From: Alphaproteobacteria bacterium
GTDB taxonomy: Bacteria > Pseudomonadota > Alphaproteobacteria > JAEULC01
DNA: 38,314 bases
Assembly: GCA_023150455.1 (NCBI GenBank)
Contig: JAKLKW010000077.1
Coordinates: 1-38,314 of the forward strand
Direction: 5' to 3'
The notes under the pieces were generated by a model. That model saw only the letters and a program-made list of their open reading frames with translations. It did no database searches and was not told the origin of the DNA. A program made the position numbers and the translations under genes. Shown one piece after another: positions 9,498-16,348 of this stretch (positions are counted from its first letter, which is position 1; each line of letters opens with the position of its first letter).

Positions 9498-10634
9498 TCA
9501 CGTCATGCGTTTGACGGTCAGGTGCGCCCCGGCCTGGCCGACGCCGACGTAGCAGCGGAACGCGTGCCCATTCGTCGTCGTGAAGGCATCGCCGTCGACC
9601 TTGGTGAAGCCGCTGGTCGTGATCGCACCGGCGGTGCCGTTGTTCGTGATGTCGAGCGTCAGCGACCCGTGCCCGGTGGGCGGCGCCAGGGCGAAGGCGC
9701 CGCCATTGACGCAGTGCTGCACCGGGCCCGCGGTCATCGACAGCGTGAACGTGCCCGACGATTTGATGCCCTGGTCGACCGAGGTGCAGGTGAAGCCGCC
9801 GGTCAGGTTCTGTCCGCCGGGCGTCGCCAGCAGCGTTCCGGTCGTCGGCAGGGTGACGTTCGTCGCGCCCGTCGCGGTGAGCGTCATGGCGAAGGCGCCG
9901 GACGTCGAGAAGGCCGCCGCGGTGCTGAAGGCCCCGCCCAGCATCAGGCTGCCGGCCAGATCGATCGTCCTCGGCGCATCGTTGACCTTCAGTGTCAGCG
10001 CCCGGTTGGCGGTCAGCTCCTCCGTGTTCAGGAGCTGCAGATCGAAGGCGCCGACGCCGCTCGAGCGGATGCCCCAGGCTTGAACGGCTGCGAACGAGCC
10101 ACCCGTCACGTTCTTGCCGGTCAGCGTCAGCGCCGCCGGCAGCGAGATCGCCGGCGCGCCCGCGGCGCCGTCGCCGTTCGCCACTGCAATCTCGTTGGCC
10201 GTACCGGCCAGCGTGCGCTTGGCGAAGGACGCGGCACCCGTCTGCGCAAGCAGCCCTGCGGAGCCGTCGAGCGCGACGATCGCCGCGAGCTTGGGGTCGA
10301 GCACGGTCAGCGCCGCCGCGCGCGCCGCCGTCAGCACGATGCCGATCGTCACCGCGACGCCCGCGGGGAAGGCATAACCGGTCCCCGACACCACACCGCT
10401 CACGACCGATCCCGCCGGCGAGCGCGTCAGCATCCCGCTCGCATAGGACGCGACGCCCCACTCCCGCGCGCCGCCGCCCTCGGCAACATAGTCCAGCGTG
10501 TCGCCATCCGCGATCGCGGCCTCGGCGAACGTCCGGAACGTCGTCCCGCCTCGCACACCGGCGAGCGGGAACGACGCAAGCCCGCCATTCGCCGTCGCGA
10601 CCTCGCGGACGGCGTCACGGAACACATGCGCCAT
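9498..10634 (-). CDS. Phage tail fibre-like protein
   Basis: 378 residues. The first 75 residues carry the fold common at the N-terminus of tail or fibre proteins: a 'VREVATANGG...FPLAGVRGGTTFRTF' strand pair, then DGDTLDYVAEGGGAREWGVASY and LTRSPAGSVV. The remainder is a repetitive beta-rich shaft (many T/G/A/L repeats such as NVTLPTTGTLLATPGG). I chose the ATG at 10634 because GAGG lies 7 nt upstream; a GTG at 10640 is in frame. The gene precedes the glycine-rich adhesin gene by 7 nt, consistent with a shaft plus tip pair. Receptor binding is inferred. Confidence 0.78.
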   Translation of the reverse strand: MAHVFRDAVREVATANGGLASFPLAGVRGGTTFRTFAEAAIADGDTLDYVAEGGGAREWGVASYASGMLTRSPAGSVVSGVVSGTGYAFPAGVAVTIGIVLTAARAAALTVLDPKLAAIVALDGSAGLLAQTGAASFAKRTLAGTANEIAVANGDGAAGAPAISLPAALTLTGKNVTGGSFAAVQAWGIRSSGVGAFDLQLLNTEELTANRALTLKVNDAPRTIDLAGSLMLGGAFSTAAAFSTSGAFAMTLTATGATNVTLPTTGTLLATPGGQNLTGGFTCTSVDQGIKSSGTFTLSMTAGPVQHCVNGGAFALAPPTGHGSLTLDITNNGTAGAITTSGFTKVDGDAFTTTNGHAFRCYVGVGQAGAHLTVKRMT

Positions 10635-10640
10635 GAGCAC

Positions 10641-10959
10641 ACCTCAACGATGATGCGACCAATGCCGTCGCCAGGTACGCCCCGACACAATCTGGGCGCG
10701 CGGCCGACGGCGACGCGCGCCCAAGTGCTTCCCGGCCGCCGATGGATATCCATCGGCACGCCGCGCCGCGTCACGGACATATTGTCGGAGGATGACCGAT
10801 ATGGTGCGGTCGACCGCGCGCTTCGTCAAGCGCCAAGATCGATTCCACGCGTGAACAGACGGCAACCCTTGTGCATAACCGATCGAGTCGCGGGATGTCC
10901 GTCCGCGCCGGCCGATCGACCGGCTCCGCCTGCCGGTCGCGACGGGAGGAGGCGAAGGT
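10641..10959. other. Non-coding stretch upstream of the tail genes
   Basis: No open frame here has convincing protein character. It holds a 20-bp perfect palindrome (10738-10757) and, around 10779-10804, a less regular CATAT...CGG/CCGATATG inverted repeat. Both lie upstream of the leftward tail genes and probably belong to their promoter region. Confidence 0.5.
10738..10757. promoter_or_regulatory. 20-bp perfect palindrome, candidate operator
   Basis: GCCGATGGATATCCATCGGC is a perfect 20-base palindrome centred on GATATC. It lies about 104 bases upstream of the tail-fibre start at 10634 in a non-coding region. It has no loop, so it looks like a binding site for a dimeric protein rather than a terminator. 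The binding protein is unknown. Confidence 0.5.
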
Positions 10960-11091
10960 ATGCTGTTGCAGTATGTTGGGCTCGATGCGGTGCCCTTGCC
11001 CCGGCTGTCGACGAACGGGCGGATCAGCTTCGACGAGCGCGACCTTCACTGGTGCACGACAGAGGATCTGGAACCGACGGACAGCGGCTAG
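10960..11091 (+). CDS. Very short hypothetical protein (43 aa)
   Basis: ATG preceded by GGGAGGAGGCGAAGGT, a strong Shine-Dalgarno context, then 43 sense codons ending in TAG. The product (MLLQYVGLDAVPLPRL..., ending in DLHWCTTEDLEPTDSG) is acidic at its C-terminus and has a single Cys. The stop overlaps the stop of the convergent MFS pseudogene by 4 nt. I do not recognise it. The good ribosome binding site is the main support. Confidence 0.45.
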   Translation: MLLQYVGLDAVPLPRLSTNGRISFDERDLHWCTTEDLEPTDSG

Positions 11092-11720
11092 CGGCGTCCG
11101 CCTGCCAGCCTTGCGGCTTCGGGACGCGCGCGCAGCCGGTACATCGCCCAGCTTCCGAATATGGGACCGAGCGCGAGCGGTGCAAAGGCCAGGCGCCAGC
11201 CGCCGGCGAGGCAGCCCGCGAAACCGCCGATGCCGATGACGGCGAAGGCGCCGGCCCGCGCCAGGAAGGTCGGATCATGGCCACCCGCATTCACTTCGAA
11301 GCTCGCCGCCAGGAAAATCCCGACCCAGGCCCACATGGCGTAGAGCTCCCACATGTGACCGAGATAGCCGAAGTTTGCGAGGCGACGCGCCGGCTCGCGG
11401 AACGTCCGCATGAACAAAACCGGCGTGAAGCGCGGCGTGGCTGCCTGGCGCGGACCGAGTCGCACGAAGTTAACCAGCAGCCCGGACGCGGCTGCGCTCA
11501 GCGAAGCAGCCGAAACCGTGAACCGCCAGTCGAGTCCACCGAAGGCATTGAAGAGATGCGGCGATGCAGAGCCCACCGTGACCGCGCCGACGAGAATCGC
11601 GACGAGGAGGCCGAGGTCGCGGTCGACCCAGCCGCTCGCCATCTTCATGCCCACCGGGTAGACGCCGGCCATGCACATGCCGATGACTTGCGGCGACAGG
11701 CTTTCGTGACTGGCCGTTGC
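11088..11720 (-). pseudogene. MFS transporter relic with internal deletion
   Basis: The segment LSPQVIGMCMAGVYPVGMKM...VDRDLGLLVAILVGAVTVGSASPHLFNAFGG, then LGYLGHMWELYAMWAWVGIFLAASF-type residues, is the TM4-TM8 part of an MFS transporter. The last 30 residues (LALGPIFGSWAMYRLRARPE) match the usual C-terminal end of the same kind of protein. The first three membrane helices are missing, and about 150 residues between GFAGCLAGG and WRLAFAPL have been lost in frame. What remains is about 200 of an expected 400 residues, so this is a relic. An ATG at 11678 opens the frame, but nothing suggests that a product is made. Confidence 0.7.
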
Positions 11721-11781
11721 AAAACGGACTACGTTGGCCCGGTGAGCGTCGCCGACGGTAGCCCGGGGGAAAAAACGGAAC

Positions 11782-11825
11782 TTTGATCTGGGTCAAAGCG
11801 GCTGCGCATACGGCCTGACTAGAGT
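11782..11825 (+). promoter_or_regulatory. FNR/FixK-type box with class II promoter spacing
   Basis: TTTGATCTGGGTCAAA (11782-11797) matches the CRP/FNR-family consensus TTGAT-N4-ATCAA at 9 of 10 positions. A -10-like hexamer TAGAGT lies at 11820-11825. The box centre (11789.5) would be about 42 bases upstream of a start site near 11831, the classic class II activator spacing. The first gene downstream on this strand starts at 11852. FNR, FixK, Dnr and NnrR sites cannot be told apart by sequence. Confidence 0.6.
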
Positions 11826-11851
11826 TTGTTGGTCATCTTCGCGGGGCCAGC

Positions 11852-12070
11852 ATGCGCGCACTCAGGGCATTGACGATGATCTTCGCCAAGATTTCGGCGA
11901 GGGTTTCTACTTATCGACGGCTGTCGCGCTTCGTGTGCGGCGACTGCGAACAATGGGAGAGATGCGGGCAGCCACCCGGCGCGGCGTGTGCGTTGCGGGC
12001 CGCCCAGATCGAACGGCATGGCGACAGGCCGCGGCGGCGATCCGCCGGGCCGGCGGCGGCATTGTTCTAG
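11852..12070 (+). CDS. Small Cys-containing protein, probable oxygen-regulated gene
   Basis: 72 residues. The N-terminal basic amphipathic stretch (MRALRALTMIFAKISARVST) is followed by a conserved-looking core: YRRLSRFVCGDCEQWERCGQPPGAACALRAAQI. Four cysteines (C-G-D-C, then C-G, then C-A-L-R) suggest metal or Fe-S binding. It begins 55 bases after an FNR/FixK-type box, so expression under low oxygen or nitric oxide is likely. The family is not one I can name. Confidence 0.55.
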   Translation: MRALRALTMIFAKISARVSTYRRLSRFVCGDCEQWERCGQPPGAACALRAAQIERHGDRPRRRSAGPAAALF

Positions 12071-12137
12071 ATCGGCCCGCTGCTCGGGTCGACCTTTTGG
12101 CTCGTGCCCCGTTCCTGCGAAGGCGCGGGACGAATCC

Positions 12138-12647
12138 TCATACCCCCCAGAAATCGGCCAGCAAGTCGAGCCCGAGCAGCAGCCGCTCGCGCGCGATCGC
12201 CTCGGCTTCGCGGCCCTTCATGCCGTGGCGGGCGAGATGGCCCGACGGCGTCTCCTGGTCCGCGCACACGGCATAGACGAGGCCGGCGAGGCGGCGCGGG
12301 AGGATGCCGAGGGCCCGGCGCAGCTCGGCGCGCGCGGCGGCTTGCAGCTCGCCGGTTGGCAACAGCACGCTGGAGTCCGGGAGGTTTCCGCGCACCGACC
12401 GGAGGTCGCGCGTGACGCGCGGCATCAGGCCAGCGCGCTCGATCGTGCCGCGCAGCCGGTCGCCGGCCTGGAATTGACGCTCGTCGATGCCGCCGCGCAC
12501 GAGCCAGCGATCGAGGACGGTTTGAGTCATCACGCGCTTGGCCTTCTCGCGCACCGGGCGCCCGAAGCTCTCGGCGGAGGGATGCTCGATCTCGACCGTC
12601 CCGGCCATGTCGTGACCGTTGTTCACCTTGACGAGCTTGCGCTTCAT
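12138..12647 (-). CDS. Phage early protein, DUF6456-like
   Basis: 169 residues (MKRKLVKVNNGHDMAGTVEI...). The C-terminal two thirds match the DUF6456 type: VLDRWLVRGGIDERQFQAGDRLRGTIERAGL, then a helical tail ending in RERLLLGLDLLADFWGV. These proteins occur in alphaproteobacterial prophages, and some resemble DNA-binding regulators. The ATG overlaps the stop of the preceding gene (ATGA), so the two are translationally coupled. The function is unknown; a role in phage gene control is inferred from position in the early operon opposite the repressor. Confidence 0.7.
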   Translation of the reverse strand: MKRKLVKVNNGHDMAGTVEIEHPSAESFGRPVREKAKRVMTQTVLDRWLVRGGIDERQFQAGDRLRGTIERAGLMPRVTRDLRSVRGNLPDSSVLLPTGELQAAARAELRRALGILPRRLAGLVYAVCADQETPSGHLARHGMKGREAEAIARERLLLGLDLLADFWGV

Positions 12648-12829
12648 GCATCCTTCTCCGCGATGGCCCGGCCATAAAGCTTGTTGCCGAGATTGATGAC
12701 GAACTGCCGCTCGAAGGCATCGAGCCGCGGATCCTCGGAGCTGACGGCGAGCAGCCGCTGCTCGCGCCAGCCCTCGCGCTTGATCTGCTCGGCATCCCGG
12801 CGCCGGCCGGGGCATAGACGGGATTGCAT
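12644..12829 (-). CDS. Small phage early protein (61 aa)
   Basis: The ATG at 12829 has GAGGT 7 nt upstream. The product contains RRDAEQIKREGWREQRLLAV, then DPRLDAFERQFVINLGNKLYGRA, predicted to be mostly helical and charged. It is second to last in a minus-strand run of four small genes and overlaps the DUF6456-like gene by 4 nt. I do not recognise the family. Confidence 0.6.
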   Translation of the reverse strand: MQSRLCPGRRRDAEQIKREGWREQRLLAVSSEDPRLDAFERQFVINLGNKLYGRAIAEKDA

Positions 12830-12893
12830 CCGGTTCACCTCACGCTGCACATCGACGTCATCGGTCGATCCCGGGGTTGGGCTGGACCGTCGC

Positions 12894-13268
12894 TCATCGC
12901 CTCGCCGGCGTGGCGGTTGCGCCACCTTGTGCCGCAAGCAGCGCCCGCGCCCGCGCGCTCCATCCGGGATGGGCGGCTTCGACCGAGCATGCCGCCCTGC
13001 CTTCGAGCACCTCGGCCACCAGTCGGGCCGCGACGGGCAGGACGGCGAAAGCGCGGGCGTCGTGAGGCAGGACTTCGATCGCACGAGCGCGACGCGCCAG
13101 GCGGCGGATATAGCCGCGCTCCTCCAGCGCCAGCAGCAGCCGGTGGATTCCACCCTTGGAGCCGAGGCCCATTGCCACCGCCATCTCGGCGAAGCTCGGC
13201 GCCTCGCCGGCTTCGCCCACGCGCTCGCGCAGATAGGTCAGCAGCAGGTGCTGTCGGCGCGTCAGCAC
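12894..13268 (-). CDS. LexA-type winged helix DNA-binding protein
   Basis: 124 residues. The first 70 match the LexA N-terminal DNA-binding domain: [20 protein letters not shown], then [31 protein letters not shown]. There is no S24 peptidase domain, so it would not self-cleave like LexA. A GTG at 13268 is the probable start, with GGGAG 7 nt before it. It overlaps the preceding SANT-like gene by 7 nt and lies in the phage early operon, opposite the CI-like repressor. A role as an accessory transcription factor of the prophage is likely. Confidence 0.78.
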   Translation of the reverse strand: MLTRRQHLLLTYLRERVGEAGEAPSFAEMAVAMGLGSKGGIHRLLLALEERGYIRRLARRARAIEVLPHDARAFAVLPVAARLVAEVLEGRAACSVEAAHPGWSARARALLAAQGGATATPARR

Positions 13269-13498
13269 GGCGACGCTCCCGCCGGTCGCCTCCCGCCGAG
13301 CCGGCCGCGCAGATCGAGCAGGAAAGGATCGGTCGCGATCCGCCAGGGAAACGCGCCCATGCGGTTGAGCTTGGCCCTGATCGCGGGCGCGGAGCGCCCT
13401 GGCAAGGCGGGCACGATCGCTGCCGCCCCGTTGCCGGCCCGGTGCAGGCCGAGCGCCATTCCAGCCTCCGCTTCGCTCCAGTCCCGTCGCGATGCCAT
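13262..13498 (-). CDS. Short SANT/Myb-like phage early protein
   Basis: 78 residues. [20 protein letters not shown], then [19 protein letters not shown], has the three-helix pattern of SANT/Myb-like or GcrA-type DNA-binding domains (first Trp, then a P/G-R-S-x-x-A-I-x-x-K recognition helix). ATG at 13498 is preceded by GGAGAGGGAAC. It is the first gene of the leftward early operon, divergent from the repressor gene at 13606. DNA binding is inferred. Confidence 0.65.
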   Translation of the reverse strand: MASRRDWSEAEAGMALGLHRAGNGAAAIVPALPGRSAPAIRAKLNRMGAFPWRIATDPFLLDLRGRLGGRRPAGASPC

Positions 13499-13535
13499 GT
13501 TCCCTCTCCGCTCCCGAACGGCGGAAAAGATAAGC

Positions 13536-13604
13536 CTGTCTTATTGTGAAAGACAAGTGCTACTTACTCGTGACAGGGGAAATAAATTGTGCTTACATGT
13601 GACA
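13536..13604. promoter_or_regulatory. Phage operator region between divergent early and repressor genes
   Basis: An inverted repeat CCTGTCTT-N7-AAGACAAG (13536-13558, 7 of 8 arm positions paired) is followed by two direct repeats CTTACTCGTGACA (13563-13575) and CTTACATGTGACA (13592-13604), 11 of 13 identical. A -35-like GTGACA (13570-13575) and a weak -10-like TTACAT (13593-13598), 17 bases apart, would place transcription start at or next to the repressor ATG at 13606, and no Shine-Dalgarno sequence precedes that ATG. This suggests a leaderless, autoregulated repressor mRNA as for lambda PRM. Promoter assignment is inference. Confidence 0.5.
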
Positions 13605-13605
13605 T

Positions 13606-14340
13606 ATGAACATCGGCGAACGCATCCGCACGCTGCGCGAACGCGCCGGCCTGTCCCAGGCGGAGCTGGGTCAGCGCGCGGGCGGCGTCCGGCCGCCGGC
13701 GGTGACGCAATGGGAAAGCGGGCAGACGATGCCCGATCCGCGCCGTCTGCCGCTGATCGCGGCGGCGCTCGGCGTCGGCCTCGAGGAGCTGGTCGCCGAC
13801 ATCGACCCGGGCGGACCGGTCAGGCGCGGGCGGCGCGCGGCCGAGGCGCCGGCCGATGCCAGCGGCATGCCTGTTGCGGCCGACAGCCACTTCGCCTCGG
13901 CGCGTCGCGTGCCGGCGGTGGCAAGCATGGCGCGCGACCTGCCGGTGCGCGGCACCACGGTGGGCGGCGCCGACGGTGAATTCGTGCTGAACGGCGATAC
14001 CGTCGACCTGGTGCGCCGGCCGCCGGGGATATCGCCCACCGCCAACGTCTTCGCGCTCTACGTCCAGGGCGATTCGATGTCGCCCCGCTACGAGCGCGGC
14101 GACCTGGTCTATGTCAACACGCTGAAGCCGCCGACGCCGGGGTCGGACGTGGTGATCGAGCTGCACCCGGCCAAGGGCGAGACGGCCGGCGCCTGCTACA
14201 TCAAGCGCCTCGTCAAGATCGGCTCCGAGAAGCTTTGGCTAGCCGAGTTCTTCCCCGAGCGGCGAGAGTTCGCCATCGACCGGCGCAAGGTACGGCAGAT
14301 CTGGCGCATCTATTCCACGGCCGAGCTACTGGGCGTCTGA
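13606..14340 (+). CDS. CI-like phage repressor (XRE HTH plus S24 peptidase domain)
   Basis: 244 residues. Residues 3-63 form an XRE helix-turn-helix (GERIRTLRERAGLSQAELGQ, then VTQWESGQTMPDPRRL). Residues about 112-240 form an S24 (LexA/UmuD-like) domain with catalytic Ser157 in VQGDSMSPRYERGD and Lys200 in CYIKRLV. In this family RecA-stimulated self-cleavage inactivates the repressor. The usual Ala-Gly or Cys-Gly bond is not obvious: the equivalent loop reads RGTTVGGADGEF, so cleavage would have to occur at Val119-Gly120, or the protein may not self-cleave. It sits divergent from the early operon across an operator-like region. Confidence 0.9.
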   Translation: MNIGERIRTLRERAGLSQAELGQRAGGVRPPAVTQWESGQTMPDPRRLPLIAAALGVGLEELVADIDPGGPVRRGRRAAEAPADASGMPVAADSHFASARRVPAVASMARDLPVRGTTVGGADGEFVLNGDTVDLVRRPPGISPTANVFALYVQGDSMSPRYERGDLVYVNTLKPPTPGSDVVIELHPAKGETAGACYIKRLVKIGSEKLWLAEFFPERREFAIDRRKVRQIWRIYSTAELLGV

Positions 14341-14397
14341 CGCCCGGCAGTCCGCCGCCGCCGGCCTGTTGATAAGTATTGCAGAATCCCTCTTGCC

Positions 14398-14425
14398 GGG
14401 AATAGTAAGCATGACTTATTATCCC
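14398..14425. promoter_or_regulatory. Imperfect palindrome upstream of rightward phage genes
   Basis: GGGAATAGTAAG-CATGA-CTTATTATCCC is an imperfect palindrome whose inner TAAG/CTTA core resembles the CTTAC elements at the repressor operator. It lies 58 bases after the repressor stop and 80 bases before the gene at 14505. A second operator controlling the rightward genes is likely but unproven. Confidence 0.4.
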
Positions 14426-14446
14426 GTCGGCATCTTCCCGCGGGGT

Positions 14447-14471
14447 CTGCCCGGTCGACTGACCGGGGCAG
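14447..14471 (+). promoter_or_regulatory. Leader hairpin upstream of the gene at 14505
   Basis: CTGCCCGGTC-GACT-GACCGGGGCAG forms a 10-bp G/C-rich stem with one bulged base and a 4-base loop, ending 33 bases before the ATG at 14505. It is followed by a smaller GGGGC...GCCCC stem. There is no T-run, so a terminator for the repressor gene is less likely than a 5' leader structure. Confidence 0.35.
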
Positions 14472-14504
14472 CGACGCCCCGGCACCTCTTCCAGAGGGGA
14501 CCGC

Positions 14505-15050
14505 ATGGACGGGCCGATCGCAGAAGCCGGGCGCACCGAGGACGACCTGACAGACGAGGCCTTGCGCCGGTGGTCAGATACGGAGCTCGCGGCGCGGCTG
14601 GACCAAGCGGCGCGGGCGCTTCGCTTCCACCAGGCATGCGAGTGCAACGGCGAACTGCCGGCGGAACGATTTTGGCGCCGAGCCTATCAGCGGCTCCGGC
14701 TCGAGACCGAGCGTCGGCGCGGGCCGCTGGTTCAGGCGCCGGGCACGCTTACCGAGAAGCTCGCCGCATGCCGGCGCGCGCATGCGGGCATGCTCTCGGC
14801 GCTGACGGACGAGGCGGTCCGACTGGCCGAGGCGCAACGGCATGCGGGCCGGCGTGCCCGCGGCACGCAGCATGCAGGCGCACGCCGCTTGCACTTGCAC
14901 GACGCTCGCCTCATGGCCGGCGAATTGACGCGGCTCAACCTGTCGCGCCGGGAGTTGCGCCGGAAGATCGCCGACGCCGATGCGGCGCTCGCCTCCGCTG
15001 GATCGGACGGCGGGACCGCCGGGGCGCCGCTGCGGGAGGCCGCGGAGTGA
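14505..15050 (+). CDS. Hypothetical phage protein, helical
   Basis: 181 residues, strongly helical and Arg/Ala-rich (for example EDDLTDEALRRWSDTELAARL, KLAACRRAHAGMLSALTDEA, AGELTRLNLSRRELRRKIAD). ATG at 14505 has AGAGGGGA just upstream. The coiled-coil-like character suggests a scaffolding or DNA-associated protein, but I do not recognise it. It lies downstream of the repressor on the same strand and overlaps the next gene by 4 nt (GTGA), indicating an operon. Confidence 0.6.
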   Translation: MDGPIAEAGRTEDDLTDEALRRWSDTELAARLDQAARALRFHQACECNGELPAERFWRRAYQRLRLETERRRGPLVQAPGTLTEKLAACRRAHAGMLSALTDEAVRLAEAQRHAGRRARGTQHAGARRLHLHDARLMAGELTRLNLSRRELRRKIADADAALASAGSDGGTAGAPLREAAE

Positions 15051-15337
15051 CCACGCGGCCAAGACCATCGGCCGTCGGGGCCGGGCTGTGCCTGGCCGCA
15101 ATGGCGGCCGCTTTCGCGGCGGCCCTCTCCGCCGCAGCCTCCACTGCCGCCGGGGGGCCGTCGCTACGCCTCACCGCGTCGGACCGGTCGACGGGCGAGC
15201 GCATTGTGTTGACGATCACCTGGAAGGCGTGGCCCGAGAAGGCCGACCCTGAACGCCGCTGCCGGCAGGCCGCTCTCTACCTCGGTGGCGAGCTCGCGCG
15301 GCGCATGACGGTGGAAAGCGTCGGCTGCGCCGATTGA
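15047..15337 (+). CDS. Small exported hypothetical protein
   Basis: 96 residues starting at GTG 15047, with GGGAGG 7 nt upstream and a 4-nt overlap with the previous gene. Residues 10-35 (GAGLCLAAMAAAFAAALSAA...) form a signal peptide or membrane anchor. The remaining 60 residues (SLRLTASDRSTGERIVLTIT, then WKAWPEKADPERRCRQAALY) contain two Cys that could form a disulfide. It may be an envelope protein expressed from the prophage, such as a spanin-like or superinfection-exclusion protein. That is speculation from location and signal sequence. Confidence 0.55.
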   Translation: MTTRPRPSAVGAGLCLAAMAAAFAAALSAAASTAAGGPSLRLTASDRSTGERIVLTITWKAWPEKADPERRCRQAALYLGGELARRMTVESVGCAD

Positions 15338-15401
15338 GGGAGCCGGTGCCGAGGCCGACGGTTCTATGAGGGCGCGTACCCGCGGGTTTGCGGGCGGATA
15401 A

Positions 15402-15668
15402 ATGCAGACCCAGACGTCGGGCGCTGCACTTGGAGAAGAGCGAGCAATGGCATCGGCTGCGCCGTCCGGCGCCTGCGACATCGATCTGGCATTGGCCGAT
15501 ATCGGCATGCCGGAGCGAGCGGACCGGCCGCTGCTCGTGCCCATACCGGTGCGCGATTTCGCCCTGCCTACCGCGGCGATGTTGCCCTCGTGCGAGCTGC
15601 CCGCTTGGATGGGCGCCGCCCTCGACATGGGCGGGCTCCGTCCACCGGCACCAGCTCAGGCGTCGTAG
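15402..15668 (+). CDS. Hypothetical protein (88 aa)
   Basis: Open frame with reasonable third-position G/C from the internal ATG at 15447 onward (MASAAPSGACDIDLALADIG..., then PLLVPIPVRDFALPTAAMLP). Neither ATG (15402 or 15447) has a strong ribosome binding site; the second has GGAG 11 nt upstream. It converges on the minus-strand gene ending at 15656 and overlaps it by 13 nt. I do not recognise the family. Confidence 0.4.
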   Translation: MQTQTSGAALGEERAMASAAPSGACDIDLALADIGMPERADRPLLVPIPVRDFALPTAAMLPSCELPAWMGAALDMGGLRPPAPAQAS

Positions 15669-15868
15669 CGAGGGCGCGACGCAGACCGGCCGGCGGGCGG
15701 CGGCTTGCTTCCCGTCAGCCGGTCGGCCATGTCCAGGCAGTCCGAGGCGCACCACAGCAGGTGCAGGCGTAGCGCGCGGTCCGGCTCGCGCGCGGCGGCG
15801 CCTGCATAGCGCATCGCCGCGACGCGCCACGTCGAGGCCGAGCCCTTCCCATCGTCCTTGGCGAACAT
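15656..15868 (-). CDS. Small paralogous phage-region protein A
   Basis: 70 residues, one of three tandem minus-strand genes sharing the pattern TW(R/H)-x-x-A-x-x-(W/Y)-x-x-A then a helix L-x-x-x-LL-x-(A/C)-x-DC. Here it reads STWRVAAMRYAGAAA and LHLLWCASDCLDMADRL. The ATG at 15868 lacks a Shine-Dalgarno sequence, but an FNR-type box (15903-15916) and a CATAAA -10 element are placed so that transcription would begin at or next to this ATG, so the mRNA may be leaderless. The shared D-C pair may bind a metal or form a disulfide. The function is unknown. Confidence 0.6.
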   Translation of the reverse strand: MFAKDDGKGSASTWRVAAMRYAGAAAREPDRALRLHLLWCASDCLDMADRLTGSKPPPAGRSASRPRYDA

Positions 15869-15874
15869 GAAAGT

Positions 15875-15916
15875 TTTATGACCCCGAAAAGGGCAGACGG
15901 CATTGACCTGCATCAA
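15875..15916 (-). promoter_or_regulatory. FNR/FixK-type box and -10 element upstream of paralog A
   Basis: TTGATGCAGGTCAA on the minus strand (15903-15916) matches TTGAT-N4-ATCAA at 9 of 10 positions. CATAAA at 15880-15875 matches 4 of 6 positions of the -10 consensus. With the box centre at 15909.5, class II spacing (-41.5) puts the start site at 15868, exactly the A of the ATG. Confidence 0.5.
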
Positions 15917-15928
15917 CGGCGGGCACGA

Positions 15929-16138
15929 TCACTGCCCGCAGCCACTCGTCCGCTCGTCGGATCCATGCTCGCTGCCAGCGGCGGGCATTGGCCCACCGGC
16001 CGCGTCGACCTCGATCGCGGAGGCGTGGCAGTCGGCCGCGATCAGCAGATTGACGTAGGCAAGCTCCGTATCGGCGGCAGCGCAGGCCTTGGCCCAGTGC
16101 CTGGCCGCCCGCGAGCGCCATGTCTTCGTCTCTGACAT
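15929..16138 (-). CDS. Small paralogous phage-region protein B
   Basis: 69 residues. KTWRSRAARHWAKACAAADT and ELAYVNLLIAADCHASAIEV align closely with paralogs A and C. ATG at 16138 has AGGGGA about 6 nt upstream. The C-terminal 25 residues are Gly/Ser/Ala-rich and not shared. It lies 60 bases upstream of paralog A on the same strand. Confidence 0.65.
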   Translation of the reverse strand: MSETKTWRSRAARHWAKACAAADTELAYVNLLIAADCHASAIEVDAAGGPMPAAGSEHGSDERTSGCGQ

Positions 16139-16348
16139 CTCGATCCCCTGCGACCCTCCTGGTCGTGCGTCTTCGGCATTACGCACGGCTTCACAAGAGG
16201 TTCCCAGGCGGGGCCGATTCCGTATCGCGCCCCGGGACAATGCGGGGGGATCCATCGCGCTTTCTCAATCTGGGCGCTAACGCTGCCTGCGCCCGTGCGC
16301 GGCTGGAGCGAGCCTGGTCGAAACGCGTTCCGCCGCGTTGACGCGCGA

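Noticed and set aside
9522-11786. 754-residue frame on the plus strand
   Set aside because: Arg/Gly/Asp/Ala-rich shadow of the tail-fibre gene and the MFS relic; no domain pattern.
14932-14948. TTGACGCGGCTCAA as an FNR-type box
   Set aside because: It is inside a coding frame and matches the consensus less well (both inner T/A positions are C).
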